A stretch of 12,167 nt of DNA from Flavobacteriaceae bacterium (GCA_023262245.1 JALRDC010000066.1:1-12167); one strand, 5' to 3'. Positions 1 to 6,954 are shown, counted from the stretch's first letter. Program-made: numbers and translations. The notes: generated by a model not told the origin, from the letters alone.

Positions 1-376
1 CTTCCTCCAAAGATTCAGCAGCTATGTTTAAAGGAATTATCCCCAAATCTTCTTCTGCACGAATGGTTTTGTCCTTAATTTCGATTTTATCAAAACCAAT
101 ATATTCTATACTTACATCATAATTCCCTGGGAAAATTTCAAAATTAAAAAGTCCTTTGGCGTTTGTAATTCCACCCTGGATACGATCTGGAAAACGTTTA
201 TTTATCAAAGAAATTGTTGCGTATTCAAGAGGTTCTTGAGTCTCTTGATCGATTACTTTGCCACTCAGTTTAATTTTTTTCATTTGGGGGCGACCACCCG
301 CTGCTCCTTCTGGGCGTTGAGAAAAAGCTAGGGTACTGAATAATCCAAAAAATAGAATAAAAAAATGTTTCTTCAT
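1..376 (-). CDS. Outer-membrane beta-barrel / TonB-receptor-like protein, N-terminal part (partial)
   Basis: The reading frame opens at ATG (376-374) and runs off the left edge, giving the first 125 residues. Residues 1-19 form a signal peptide (MKKHFFILFFG start, cleavage probably after AFS or at the Q20 that follows). A Gly/Pro-rich linker (RPEGAAGGRP) comes next, then from about residue 33 a carboxypeptidase-regulatory-like beta-sandwich: LSGKVIDQET, EPLEYATISL, a GGITNAKGLF turn and PGNYDVSIEYIGF. This arrangement is typical of Bacteroidota outer-membrane receptors in which the domain precedes a plug and beta-barrel, often of the OMP_b-brl_3 type. The barrel lies outside the window, so the receptor call is an inference from the N-terminus, and the substrate cannot be told. 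It lies 41 bp downstream of the ArsC-like gene on the same strand. No clear -7 motif was seen in that gap. Confidence 0.8.
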   Translation of the reverse strand, partial: MKKHFFILFFGLFSTLAFSQRPEGAAGGRPQMKKIKLSGKVIDQETQEPLEYATISLINKRFPDRIQGGITNAKGLFNFEIFPGNYDVSIEYIGFDKIEIKDKTIRAEEDLGIIPLNIAAESLEE

Positions 377-417
377 GGTGTAATTAAAGCACTTTGACTG
401 TACTGGAGGATAAGGGT

Positions 418-768
418 TTAATCCTGTTTCAAAAATTTGATTAAATTGTCTATGGGGCGAGCGAGTACTCCCTTATTTTGACCAATAACTATAGGGCGTT
501 CAATCAATTTTGGATAAAGAATTAACGCCTCTAAAATTTCTTCCTCAGACATTGTTTTCCGGTTGGGTAAAGCTTTCCATTGCGCTTCATTCTTTCTGAG
601 TAGTGCACTAGGTTGAAGATTAATTTTTTTTAAAATTTGCTTCAATTCTTCTTTATCGGGCGGAGTCTCTAGATATAGAATGATCTCATATTCAAGCTGC
701 TTTTCCTCAATGAGTTTAAGAGCTTCTCGAGATTTTCTACAGCGCGGATTGTGATATATTTTTAACAA
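418..768 (-). CDS. arsC: ArsC-family reductase (short glutaredoxin-type arsenate reductase-like)
   Basis: This 116-residue thioredoxin-fold protein belongs to the ArsC/YffB family. The N-terminus carries the family signature NPRCRKSREAL with the reactive cysteine at Cys10. The three arginines that bind the oxyanion in E. coli ArsC have plausible equivalents at Arg58 (LLRKNE), Arg91 (ERPIV) and Arg104 (ARPID). Members reduce arsenate to arsenite with glutathione/glutaredoxin, but many short chromosomal members have no proven arsenic role, and no arsR, arsB or acr3 neighbour is visible here. The only start that fits the family alignment is TTG at 768-766; there is no in-frame ATG or GTG at the right place. 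The frame stays open upstream into the rplT terminator, which argues against an earlier start. It lies just downstream of that terminator, so it is expressed either by read-through or from its own promoter. Confidence 0.85.
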   Translation of the reverse strand: MLKIYHNPRCRKSREALKLIEEKQLEYEIILYLETPPDKEELKQILKKINLQPSALLRKNEAQWKALPNRKTMSEEEILEALILYPKLIERPIVIGQNKGVLARPIDNLIKFLKQD

Positions 769-782
769 AGTAAGGAGATAAA

Positions 783-806
783 AAAAACTACCCGAAGGTA
801 GTTTTT
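783..806 (-). terminator. Hairpin terminator after rplT
   Basis: A perfect 10-bp inverted repeat (AAAAACTACC / GGTAGTTTTT) encloses a four-base loop. Read on the minus strand the loop is TTCG closed by C-G, the very stable cUUCGg tetraloop, and the stem ends in a run of T. It begins 4 bases after the rplT stop codon, so it ends the thrS-infC-rpmI-rplT transcript. The stem is symmetric in its A and T tracts, so it could also work on the other strand. Confidence 0.9.
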
Positions 807-810
807 AGAA

Positions 811-1155
811 TTATTTGATTTTATCAGCAATAGCTTTAAAAGCTTGAGGATGATTCATTGCAAGGTCTGCAAGCACTTTTCTATTTAAATCAATGTTATT
901 TGCTTTAACCTTTCCCATAAACTGGCTGTAGGACATCCCATTGAGTCTGGCCCCCGCATTTATACGAGCAATCCATAGGGCTCTAAAGTTTCTTTTCTTA
1001 ACCTTACGGTCACGGTAGGAGTAGAGCATTGCTTTATCTACCGCATTTTTTGCTATAGTCCAAACGTTTTTACGGCGACCGAAAAAACCTTTGGCTTGTT
1101 TTAAAATTTTCTTTCTTCTTGCTCTTGAGGCAACTGAGTTTACTGATCTTGGCAT
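811..1155 (-). CDS. rplT: 50S ribosomal protein L20 (bL20)
   Basis: This 114-residue, very basic protein is clearly bL20. It opens MPRSVNSVASRARRKK, continues with the conserved LKQAKGFFGRRKN and YSYRDRKVKKRNFRALWI segments, and ends in the small globular domain (LNRKVLADLAMNHPQAF). It binds 23S rRNA early in assembly of the large subunit, and in several bacteria it also represses its own operon. The ATG at 1155 fits the family start. The upstream sequence is A-rich with no Shine-Dalgarno sequence, as is usual in this phylum. It is the last gene of the thrS-infC-rpmI-rplT cluster, 84 bp after rpmI, and is followed at once by a strong terminator. That gap is longer than the others in the cluster and could hold a control structure, but no convincing L20-binding fold was recognised. 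Confidence 0.98.
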   Translation of the reverse strand: MPRSVNSVASRARRKKILKQAKGFFGRRKNVWTIAKNAVDKAMLYSYRDRKVKKRNFRALWIARINAGARLNGMSYSQFMGKVKANNIDLNRKVLADLAMNHPQAFKAIADKIK

Positions 1156-1239
1156 TTCTTTTGTTTTTTTGAAGGAGGCGGTATGATTACACTTAAAAGC
1201 CTTACTTCGGGTTGATAACTAAATTAAACCTGGGGTATA

Positions 1240-1437
1240 TTATACAAGGCGTAATTGCTCTTTGATGTTTTGGGCATCACTTTCGTGAACCAAACCAGAA
1301 TGAGTCAACTTCAGCTTGCGTTTTTTTGATTTCTTCGTCAAGATGTGACTCTTGAAGGCGTGCTTGCGTTTAATTTTTCCGCTTCCAGTAATTTTAAACC
1401 GCTTTTTAGCACTAGATTTTGTTTTCATTTTTGGCAT
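1240..1437 (-). CDS. rpmI: 50S ribosomal protein L35 (bL35)
   Basis: This 65-residue protein starts MPKMKTKSSAKKRFK and contains the bL35 core (ITGSGKIKRKHAFKSH) and the lysine-rich stretch ILTKKSKKRKLK. Length and sequence fit bL35, a small component of the large ribosomal subunit. It starts only 12 bp after the infC stop and precedes rplT, the order found in most bacteria. The C-terminal half, from about residue 46 (THSGLVHESDAQNIKEQL), is the expected helical tail. The ATG at 1437 is the only sensible start. Confidence 0.97.
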   Translation of the reverse strand: MPKMKTKSSAKKRFKITGSGKIKRKHAFKSHILTKKSKKRKLKLTHSGLVHESDAQNIKEQLRLV

Positions 1438-1449
1438 GACGTCTCTTTT

Positions 1450-2004
1450 TTATTTTTTCTTTGGGGCGATGAACATGATCATCTTCTTCCCCTCCAATAC
1501 AGGCATTTGTTCTACTTTTCCAATCTCCTCCAAATCTTGTGCTAAGCGCAAGAGTAGGATTTGACCTTTCTCTTTAAATACGATCGAACGACCTTTAAAA
1601 AAGACAAATGCCTTGAGTTTTGCCCCTTCTTTTAGGAACTTCTCAGCATGTTTCTTTTTAAATTCATAGTCGTGTTCATCCGTATTGGGTCCAAAGCGAA
1701 TCTCTTTAACAATGATTTTACTTGTTTTTGCTTTGAGTGCTTTGTCTCTCTTTTTTTGTTCGTATAAGAATTTCTTGTATTCTAATATTTTACATACTGG
1801 AGGAGTAGCTTTTGGCGAAATTTCAACTAAATCGAGTTCAAGGGATTGGGCAATAGATAAGGCCTTACTTAAGGCATATACTCCTACTTCTACGTTGTCT
1901 CCAACTAGGCGTACTTCATGTGCTATTATTTTTTGGTTGATCCGATGTGGGTCTTCCTTAAAAACCCTTCCTGGGTTGTTCGATCTTCTTCTTCGTATTG
2001 CTAT
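1450..2004 (-). CDS. infC: Translation initiation factor IF-3, non-canonical ATA start
   Basis: Translated by hand, this frame gives a full-length 184-residue IF-3. The N-terminal domain runs from RRRRSNNPGRVFKEDPHRIN through DNVEVGVYALSKAL to PPVCKILEYKKFLYEQKK. The linker and C-terminal domain contain KEIRFGPNTDEHDYEFKKKH, FVFFKGRS and the terminal EGKKMIMFIAPKKK. IF-3 binds the 30S subunit, keeps it apart from 50S, and rejects start codons other than AUG, GUG and UUG. No such codon occurs in frame before residue 152 (TTG at 1551-1549), and an in-frame TAG lies three codons above position 2004. Translation must therefore begin at a rare codon: ATA at 2004-2002, giving a protein that reads M-A-I-R-R-R-R-S, or less likely ATA at 1998-1996. 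The gene starts 16 bp after thrS and ends 12 bp before rpmI. The rare start resembles the AUU of E. coli infC, through which IF-3 represses its own synthesis. Confidence 0.95.
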   Translation of the reverse strand: MAIRRRRSNNPGRVFKEDPHRINQKIIAHEVRLVGDNVEVGVYALSKALSIAQSLELDLVEISPKATPPVCKILEYKKFLYEQKKRDKALKAKTSKIIVKEIRFGPNTDEHDYEFKKKHAEKFLKEGAKLKAFVFFKGRSIVFKEKGQILLLRLAQDLEEIGKVEQMPVLEGKKMIMFIAPKKK

Positions 2005-2020
2005 GTTACTCTATTTTAAA

Positions 2021-3967
2021 TTAAACTTGAAAAGTCGCTTGACTATCCTCTATTTCCTTTTTTATTTTTTTTACTAGGGTTTCTAACGTAAAGCTTCCCA
2101 GATCACCTTGCTGGTGTTTTCGTAAGGAAACCGTTTGGTTTTCAACCTCTTGTTCTCCTAAGACAATCATATATGGGATCTTAGAAATTTCCGATTCACG
2201 GATTTTTTTCCCAATGGTCTCATTTCGATCATCTAAGAGGGCGCGAATTTCGTGATTTTCCAAGAAATTTAAAACTTTTTCAGCGTAATTTTTATGTTTT
2301 TCGCTAACGCAGAGAATATTTACCTGTTTAGGCATCAACCACAAAGGAAAATTTCCACCCGTATGTTCTAAAAGAATAGCTACAAAACGCTCCATACTTC
2401 CAAAGGGTGCACGATGAATCATCACAGGGCGATGAAGCTCATTATCGTTTCCTTTGTAGGTTAATTCAAATCGTTCAGGTAGGTTGTAATCTACTTGTAT
2501 GGTTCCCAATTGCCATTTTCTTCCGAGTGCATCCTTGACCATAAAATCCAGTTTTGGTCCGTAGAAAGCGGCTTCTCCAGTTTCAATTACATAATCTAAA
2601 TTTTTCTCTTTAGCCGCACTGATAATGGCTTGCTCTGCAAGATCCCAATTCTTAGTATCTCCAATGTATTTTTCAGGTTTTTCAGGATCGCGAAGGGATA
2701 CTTGGGCGGTAAAGTTTTCAAAACCTAAGGAACTAAATACATAAAGTACTAAATCAATAACTTTTTTAAATTCCTCATCAAGTTGTTCTGGCATACAAAA
2801 GATGTGCGCATCATCTTGAGTAAAACCACGAACTCTTGTAAGTCCGTGTAATTCCCCACTTTGCTCGTAGCGATAAACAGTACCGAATTCTGCATAGCGT
2901 TTGGGCAAATCCCGATAGCTCCAAGGTTTGGTCTTGTAAATTTCACAATGATGAGGACAGTTCATCGGTTTTAATAAAAACTCTTCTCCGTCGGCAGGGG
3001 TTTGTATGGGTTGAAAACTATCGGCACCGTATTTTTCATAATGCCCCGAGGTCATATAAAGCTCTTTGTTTCCGATATGAGGAGAGATGACCTGTTCGTA
3101 TCCTGCTTTAGTTTGCGCGGTTTTTAAAAAGTTTTCTAAACGCTCTCTTAGAGCGGCTCCTTTGGGCAGCCATAGCGGCAGGCCTTGACCTACTTTTTGA
3201 GAAAAAGTGAAAAGTTCCAATTCTTTTCCCAGTTTTCTGTGATCTCTTTTTTTTGCTTCTTCAAGGAGTGCGAGGTGTTCCGTAAGTTCCTTTTGTTTAG
3301 GGAATGATATTCCGTAAATACGGGTTAATTGGGGTTTGGTTTCATCTCCTCTCCAATAGGCCCCGGCAACACTGAGTAGTTTAACGGCTTTGACAAAGCC
3401 TGTATGGGGAAGGTGTCCCCCACGGCATAGGTCGGTAAAGTCTGCATGGTCACAGAAACTGATGGTGCCATCCTCTAAATTCTCTATAAGTTCGACCTTG
3501 AAAGGATTGTTTTCCTTTTTGTAGAAGTCCAGAGCATCTGCTTTGGAACTCATACGCATTTTAAACTCAAACTTTTCTCGCGCAAAGGTCAAGAATTGTT
3601 TTTCTAGTGCAGGAAGGTCTTTCTCTGAAAAAGAAGCTCCTCCAAAATCTACATCATAATAAAAACCATTTTCTATGGCGGGACCAATGGTTAATTTAGC
3701 TTTAGGATAAAGCGCCAGGATACTTTGTGCCAAAATATGGGCTGAAGAATGCCAAAAAGCCGTTTTACCTTGGGGATCATTCCAAGTAAAAAGTTGGATA
3801 GTTCCATCTTCCTCCAAAGGAGTGGCCGCTTCAACGGTTTGCTCGTTAAATTTTGCAGAAAGTACATTGCGGGCTAGGCCTTCACTAATGCTTTGTGCAA
3901 TTTCCAAGGGAGTCACGCCTTTTTCGTACTTGCGAACCGATTGGTCTGGAAAACTAATTTCGATCAT
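2021..3967 (-). CDS. thrS: Threonine--tRNA ligase
   Basis: This 648-residue enzyme charges tRNA-Thr with threonine and edits mischarged Ser-tRNA-Thr in the cytosol. The domain order is complete. A TGS domain spans residues 1-61. The editing domain has the HxxxH motif (His73, His77) and the partner Cys181/His185 (CRGGH). The class II catalytic core runs from about 250 to 540 with zinc ligands Cys337 (MNCPHH), His388 (DDAHIF) and His518 (MIHRA), and the motif 2 region RYEQSGELHGLTRVRGFTQD. The anticodon-binding domain covers about 545-645. The length matches the 642-residue E. coli enzyme. It heads the thrS-infC-rpmI-rplT cluster. A flavobacterial promoter lies just upstream and leaves a leader of only about 15-20 bases, so there is no room for a T-box or a long operator like that of E. 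coli thrS. Confidence 0.98.
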   Translation of the reverse strand: MIEISFPDQSVRKYEKGVTPLEIAQSISEGLARNVLSAKFNEQTVEAATPLEEDGTIQLFTWNDPQGKTAFWHSSAHILAQSILALYPKAKLTIGPAIENGFYYDVDFGGASFSEKDLPALEKQFLTFAREKFEFKMRMSSKADALDFYKKENNPFKVELIENLEDGTISFCDHADFTDLCRGGHLPHTGFVKAVKLLSVAGAYWRGDETKPQLTRIYGISFPKQKELTEHLALLEEAKKRDHRKLGKELELFTFSQKVGQGLPLWLPKGAALRERLENFLKTAQTKAGYEQVISPHIGNKELYMTSGHYEKYGADSFQPIQTPADGEEFLLKPMNCPHHCEIYKTKPWSYRDLPKRYAEFGTVYRYEQSGELHGLTRVRGFTQDDAHIFCMPEQLDEEFKKVIDLVLYVFSSLGFENFTAQVSLRDPEKPEKYIGDTKNWDLAEQAIISAAKEKNLDYVIETGEAAFYGPKLDFMVKDALGRKWQLGTIQVDYNLPERFELTYKGNDNELHRPVMIHRAPFGSMERFVAILLEHTGGNFPLWLMPKQVNILCVSEKHKNYAEKVLNFLENHEIRALLDDRNETIGKKIRESEISKIPYMIVLGEQEVENQTVSLRKHQQGDLGSFTLETLVKKIKKEIEDSQATFQV

Positions 3968-3987
3968 AATGTCTTATAAAAACGTGG

Positions 3988-4018
3988 CAAAGATAAGGGG
4001 TCTGGAGCAGGGATACAA
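3988..4018 (-). promoter_or_regulatory. Predicted promoter of thrS operon
   Basis: On the minus strand TTG (4018-4016) is followed after 20 bases by TATCTTTG (3995-3988). This matches the Bacteroidota/Flavobacterium sigma-factor consensus TTG-N17-23-TAnnTTTG. Transcription would begin near 3982-3984, about 15 bases before the thrS ATG. This is the best complete promoter match I found in the window. Confidence 0.65.
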
Positions 4019-4025
4019 CGTCCAA

Positions 4026-4259
4026 CTAAAGATTCCTTTTTTTTCGTTCTCCCAAGAGGGCATTAACTAAGGTTTTGATCCCTGTAAAGCCATAAAATAC
4101 GGCCACCACAAGCACCCCCAATCCAATAATTAAAACGGGATAGTAAAAGGGATGTTCTTGGTTTTTAAATGCTTGGTGCACAAGGACGGGTCCTGTAAAG
4201 CAGCAGAGTAAAAAAACCGTCATCTTTTTCAGTCCTCTTTGTAATAAGACCTTATTCAT
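4026..4259 (-). CDS. Small two-helix membrane protein (DUF6095-like)
   Basis: This 77-residue protein has two clear hydrophobic stretches, at about residues 13-28 (MTVFLLCCFTGPVLV) and 41-59 (YPVLIIGLGVLVVAVFYGF). They are joined by a short polar loop with NQEHPFYYP, and the protein ends in the basic tail GERKKRNL. The N-terminus is basic (KVLLQRGLKK). The pattern resembles the small Flavobacteria-restricted family DUF6095, recalled from memory and not checked. No function is known. It is on the same strand as thrS and 58 bp upstream of it; the thrS promoter lies in that gap, so the two are probably separate transcription units with possible read-through. A partial -7 motif (TATCTTTA, 4284-4277) sits 17 bases before its ATG. 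Confidence 0.7.
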   Translation of the reverse strand: MNKVLLQRGLKKMTVFLLCCFTGPVLVHQAFKNQEHPFYYPVLIIGLGVLVVAVFYGFTGIKTLVNALLGERKKRNL

Positions 4260-4356
4260 TTTACATTTATTTCGGGTAAAGATAGCGAACTATTGAATTA
4301 GAGAGATTTCAAACTGAGGGAACGAAAACATTTAATTTGATAATGCCCCTCAAGTT

Positions 4357-4698
4357 TTAGACTTCACTATAGATCGATTCCCCATGACTTTTGTCTCCTG
4401 TCAGCCATTTCCAATCTAAGCGTAATGTAATTTTTTGATCCTCAGTCAGGGAGATTTTTGCTTGAGCTTTTCCTGCTTTTAATTCATTTTCAGCGGTCAG
4501 GCAGTGGTACAGCATTTCTAAGGTATCCTTTTCCAAGTAGGCGATGATTTTCCCATAGGTAACCGTACTGCCGTGGTAGTCCGCAGTTACAAGATTTCCT
4601 TTTTGCATGAATTTAAAAACAGTATCGGAGTTTACAGTACCACTTTTAGTGTTTTTAAGTAAGACAAAATTTTTGTTGTTGAAGTTGATTTTTTTCAT
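4357..4698 (-). CDS. Small conserved beta-rich protein of unknown function
   Basis: This 113-residue soluble protein has no signal peptide or membrane segment. Alternating short strands (NFVLLKNTKSG, NLVTADYHGST, TYGKIIAYLEK, LEMLYHCLT) and the ending LRLDWKWLTGDKSHG suggest a small lipocalin-like or antiparallel beta-barrel fold. Related proteins of about this size occur widely in Bacteroidota. I recall that they are often labelled 'n-acetylglutamate synthase', but there is no visible acetyl-CoA-binding GNAT motif (no Q/RxxGxG/A) to support that enzyme name here. It stands alone on the minus strand, 77 bp after murQ, with its own probable -7 element. The real function is unknown. Confidence 0.65.
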   Translation of the reverse strand: MKKINFNNKNFVLLKNTKSGTVNSDTVFKFMQKGNLVTADYHGSTVTYGKIIAYLEKDTLEMLYHCLTAENELKAGKAQAKISLTEDQKITLRLDWKWLTGDKSHGESIYSEV

Positions 4699-4746
4699 TT
4701 TGGTTAGGGGCCATGGTTTTTGGAGTTAGGATCATTGGGTGTTATC

Positions 4747-4754
4747 CAAAGATA
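4747..4754 (-). promoter_or_regulatory. Predicted -7 promoter element for the 4357-4698 gene
   Basis: TATCTTTG on the minus strand is a perfect TAnnTTTG match, 48 bases before the ATG at 4698. No TTG lies at the expected distance, only a T-rich stretch overlapping the murQ stop, so the -33 half is weak. Confidence 0.4.
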
Positions 4755-4775
4755 TAAAAAAGTTGGAAATAAAAA

Positions 4776-5591
4776 CTACCCTTTTTGGTAGGCAGCAATG
4801 GCTTTACGAACGCTTTTGTGTTTTTGCAATAAATCTTGGGCAATTGAGAGGGAAACGTGGAGTTCACCCATTACCATTCGCTCGGCTCTTCCTGTGAGTT
4901 TTTCATTGGTAAGTTGCATATCTACCATTTTATTTCCCTTTACGTGTCCTAATTGGATCAGGGTAGCGGTAGTGATGCTGTTTAGAATTAATTTTTGAGC
5001 GGTACCTGCTTTCATACGGGAACTTCCTGTAAGAAATTCTGGACCTACAACAACCTCAATGGGAAAATCACTAACGGCAGCTAGGGGACTATTAATGTTG
5101 CAGGCAATACACCCAGTAGGAATTCCTTCTTTCTGTGCTATTGCCAAACCGCCAACAACATAGGGCGTTGTCCCGGAGGCTGCAATACCAATTAAGATAT
5201 CCTTTGAGTTGATTTGATATTTTTCTAAATCTTTCCAAGCCTGCTGCGTGTCGTCTTCGGCATGTTCAATCGAGTTTCTTAGGGCATTGTCTCCTCCTGC
5301 GATCAAACCTACAATTTTTTCTGGGGGTGTACCAAAGGTAGGAGGACATTCTGAAGCGTCAAGAACGCCTAGTCGACCACTGGTTCCAGCGCCAATGTAA
5401 AACAAGCGACCTCCGTTTCGAAGTTGGGAGACTACTTTTTCTATTAAAGCTGCGGTTTGATTTTGAACTGCCCCTACCGCTTCTACTGCTTTTTGATCTT
5501 CTTGATGCATCCCCTGTAAGAGTTCTTGGATGCTTTTCTGCTCTAAATCATTATGATGAGAGTCTGCCTCTGTAATTTTTTCAAATCCCAT
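4776..5591 (-). CDS. murQ: N-acetylmuramic acid 6-phosphate etherase
   Basis: MurQ removes the lactyl ether from MurNAc-6-phosphate to give GlcNAc-6-phosphate, a step in cytoplasmic cell-wall recycling. The protein has 271 residues, a little shorter than the roughly 298 of E. coli, and holds one SIS sugar-isomerase domain. The signature YIGAGTSGRLGVLDASE contains Glu81, matching the E. coli general acid Glu84. Glu112 in HAEDDTQ matches Glu115. The phosphate-binding part ASGTTPYVVGG and the second signature FLTGSSRMKAGTAQK are intact. The ATG at 5591 fits the family. It stands between the icd terminator and the small beta-rich gene, with no MurNAc transporter, kinase or AnmK gene beside it, so its substrate supply must be encoded elsewhere. 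A near -7 motif (TACCTTTA) ends only 4 bases before the ATG. Confidence 0.95.
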   Translation of the reverse strand: MGFEKITEADSHHNDLEQKSIQELLQGMHQEDQKAVEAVGAVQNQTAALIEKVVSQLRNGGRLFYIGAGTSGRLGVLDASECPPTFGTPPEKIVGLIAGGDNALRNSIEHAEDDTQQAWKDLEKYQINSKDILIGIAASGTTPYVVGGLAIAQKEGIPTGCIACNINSPLAAVSDFPIEVVVGPEFLTGSSRMKAGTAQKLILNSITTATLIQLGHVKGNKMVDMQLTNEKLTGRAERMVMGELHVSLSIAQDLLQKHKSVRKAIAAYQKG

Positions 5592-5640
5592 AGAGTAAAG
5601 GTAAAAAAATCGTCAGTATTTTTTTATTTGCTAGTAAAGT

Positions 5641-5677
5641 AAATAAAAAACCCCAATGTCTTAAGACAATGAGGTTT
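5641..5677 (-). terminator. Hairpin terminator after icd
   Basis: On the minus strand a 13-bp imperfect stem (arms 5677-5665 and 5660-5648, loop TTAA, one T-G wobble and one T-T mismatch) is followed by TTTTTTATTT. This is a classic Rho-independent layout 22 bp past the icd stop codon. It separates icd from murQ. Confidence 0.85.
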
Positions 5678-5699
5678 CTAGTGGGTCTTCTTTAAAAAA

Positions 5700-6929
5700 C
5701 TAAGACTTTAACTTGGTCTCTAGGTTCTTTTTTAGAGCGGATAAAAACTTTTGGGTAGTTAAATAATCGGTTTTTTTCATTTCCGCACCGTGGATCAAGA
5801 TTGCCAAATCTTTGGTCATTTTTCCACTTTCTACCGTTTCTATACACACATTTTCCAGGGTAGTACAAAAATCAATTAATTCCTGATTGTTGTCTAGTTT
5901 CCCTCTATGGGCTAAACCTCTTGTCCACGCAAAAATAGAAGCGATTGGGTTGGTAGAGGTTTCTTTCCCTTGTTGATGTTGACGGTAGTGACGTGTTACG
6001 GTCCCGTGAGCCGCTTCGGCTTCCATGGTTTTCCCATCAGGGGTTACTAGGGTAGAGGTCATCAGTCCTAAAGAACCAAAACCTTGCGCTACGGTATCCG
6101 ACTGTACGTCACCGTCGTAATTTTTACATGCCCAAACAAAACCTCCATTCCATTTCATCGCAGCAGCAACCATATCGTCAATAAGACGATGTTCATAAGT
6201 AATGTCCGCCGCTTCAAAACGCTCTTTAAATTCATTGTCAAAAACTTCTTGAAAGATGTCTTTAAATCGTCCGTCATAGGCTTTTAGGATGGTGTTTTTG
6301 GTTGAGAGATACAAGGGCCATCCTTTGTCTAATGCACGGTTCATACAAGAACGCGCAAAGCCATAAATGGAAGAATCGATATTGTACATACTCATAGCAA
6401 CCCCATTCTCTTGGAAGTGATACACTTCCCATGTTTTTGGAGTACCCCCGTCATCTGGAGTGAACGTCATGGTTAGTTTTCCTTTTCCAGTGGTTACGGT
6501 ATCTGCAGCTTTATACTGATCTCCAAAGGCGTGACGTCCAATACAAATTGGTTTGGTCCATCCTTGAACATAACGGGGTACGTTTTTCATGATAATGGGC
6601 TCTCTAAATACGGTACCTCCTACGATGTTTCTGATGGTTCCATTGGGAGAACGCCACATATTAGATAGATTAAATTCTTTTACTCGGCCTTCATCGGGAG
6701 TAATGGTGGCGCATTTGATACCCACATTATGGGTTTTTACTGCATTAGCCGCTTGTATGGTTATTTTATCTTCCGTTGCATCTCTTGAGGTGACCGAAAG
6801 ATCGTAATATTCTATTTGTAAATCCAAATAAGGAAGAATCAATTGATCTTTGATGAATTTCCAAATGATACGAGTCATTTCATCACCATCCATTTCCACT
6901 ACAGGATTAACGACTTTAATTTTTGACAT
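5700..6929 (-). CDS. icd: NADP-dependent isocitrate dehydrogenase (eukaryote-like homodimeric type)
   Basis: This enzyme oxidises isocitrate to 2-oxoglutarate and CO2 with reduction of NADP in the TCA cycle. The 409-residue chain aligns almost without gaps to the cytosolic eukaryotic NADP-IDH type, not the E. coli Icd type. Isocitrate-binding residues sit at Thr77 (KCATITPDE), Ser94/Asn96/Arg100 (RSPNGTIRN), Arg109 and Arg132 (GRHAFGDQ). Lys211 (STKNTILK) matches the catalytic lysine, and Asp251, Asp274 and Asp278 (LIDDMV, YDGDVQSD) match the metal ligands. The NADP-proximal segment EAAHGTVTRHY is present. The frame extends 34 codons upstream, but that extra part overlaps the promoter and is unlike the family. 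ATG at 6929 (MSKIKVVNPVVEMDGDEM) is the true start. It diverges from the kinase gene at 7041. Confidence 0.97.
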   Translation of the reverse strand: MSKIKVVNPVVEMDGDEMTRIIWKFIKDQLILPYLDLQIEYYDLSVTSRDATEDKITIQAANAVKTHNVGIKCATITPDEGRVKEFNLSNMWRSPNGTIRNIVGGTVFREPIIMKNVPRYVQGWTKPICIGRHAFGDQYKAADTVTTGKGKLTMTFTPDDGGTPKTWEVYHFQENGVAMSMYNIDSSIYGFARSCMNRALDKGWPLYLSTKNTILKAYDGRFKDIFQEVFDNEFKERFEAADITYEHRLIDDMVAAAMKWNGGFVWACKNYDGDVQSDTVAQGFGSLGLMTSTLVTPDGKTMEAEAAHGTVTRHYRQHQQGKETSTNPIASIFAWTRGLAHRGKLDNNQELIDFCTTLENVCIETVESGKMTKDLAILIHGAEMKKTDYLTTQKFLSALKKNLETKLKS

Positions 6930-6954
6930 TCGTTTAAATTTTTTGTTTCGGTTG

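Noticed and set aside
1183..1215. Plus-strand 10-codon ORF preceded by AAGGAGGCGGT, a perfect Shine-Dalgarno-like site
   Set aside because: It is antisense to the rpmI-rplT spacer, only ten codons long, has no promoter, and this phylum rarely uses Shine-Dalgarno sequences. The purine run is better explained as the complement of CCTCCTT on the transcribed strand.
1345..2077. Plus-strand open frames opposite rpmI and infC, up to 130 codons
   Set aside because: They lie opposite well-identified ribosomal and IF-3 genes, have no homology-like features and mirror the codon bias of the real strand.
3968..4025. Possible T-box or threonine-responsive leader before thrS
   Set aside because: Only 58 bp separate thrS from the upstream gene, and the predicted start site leaves about 15 bases of leader, too short for a riboswitch or tRNA-like operator.
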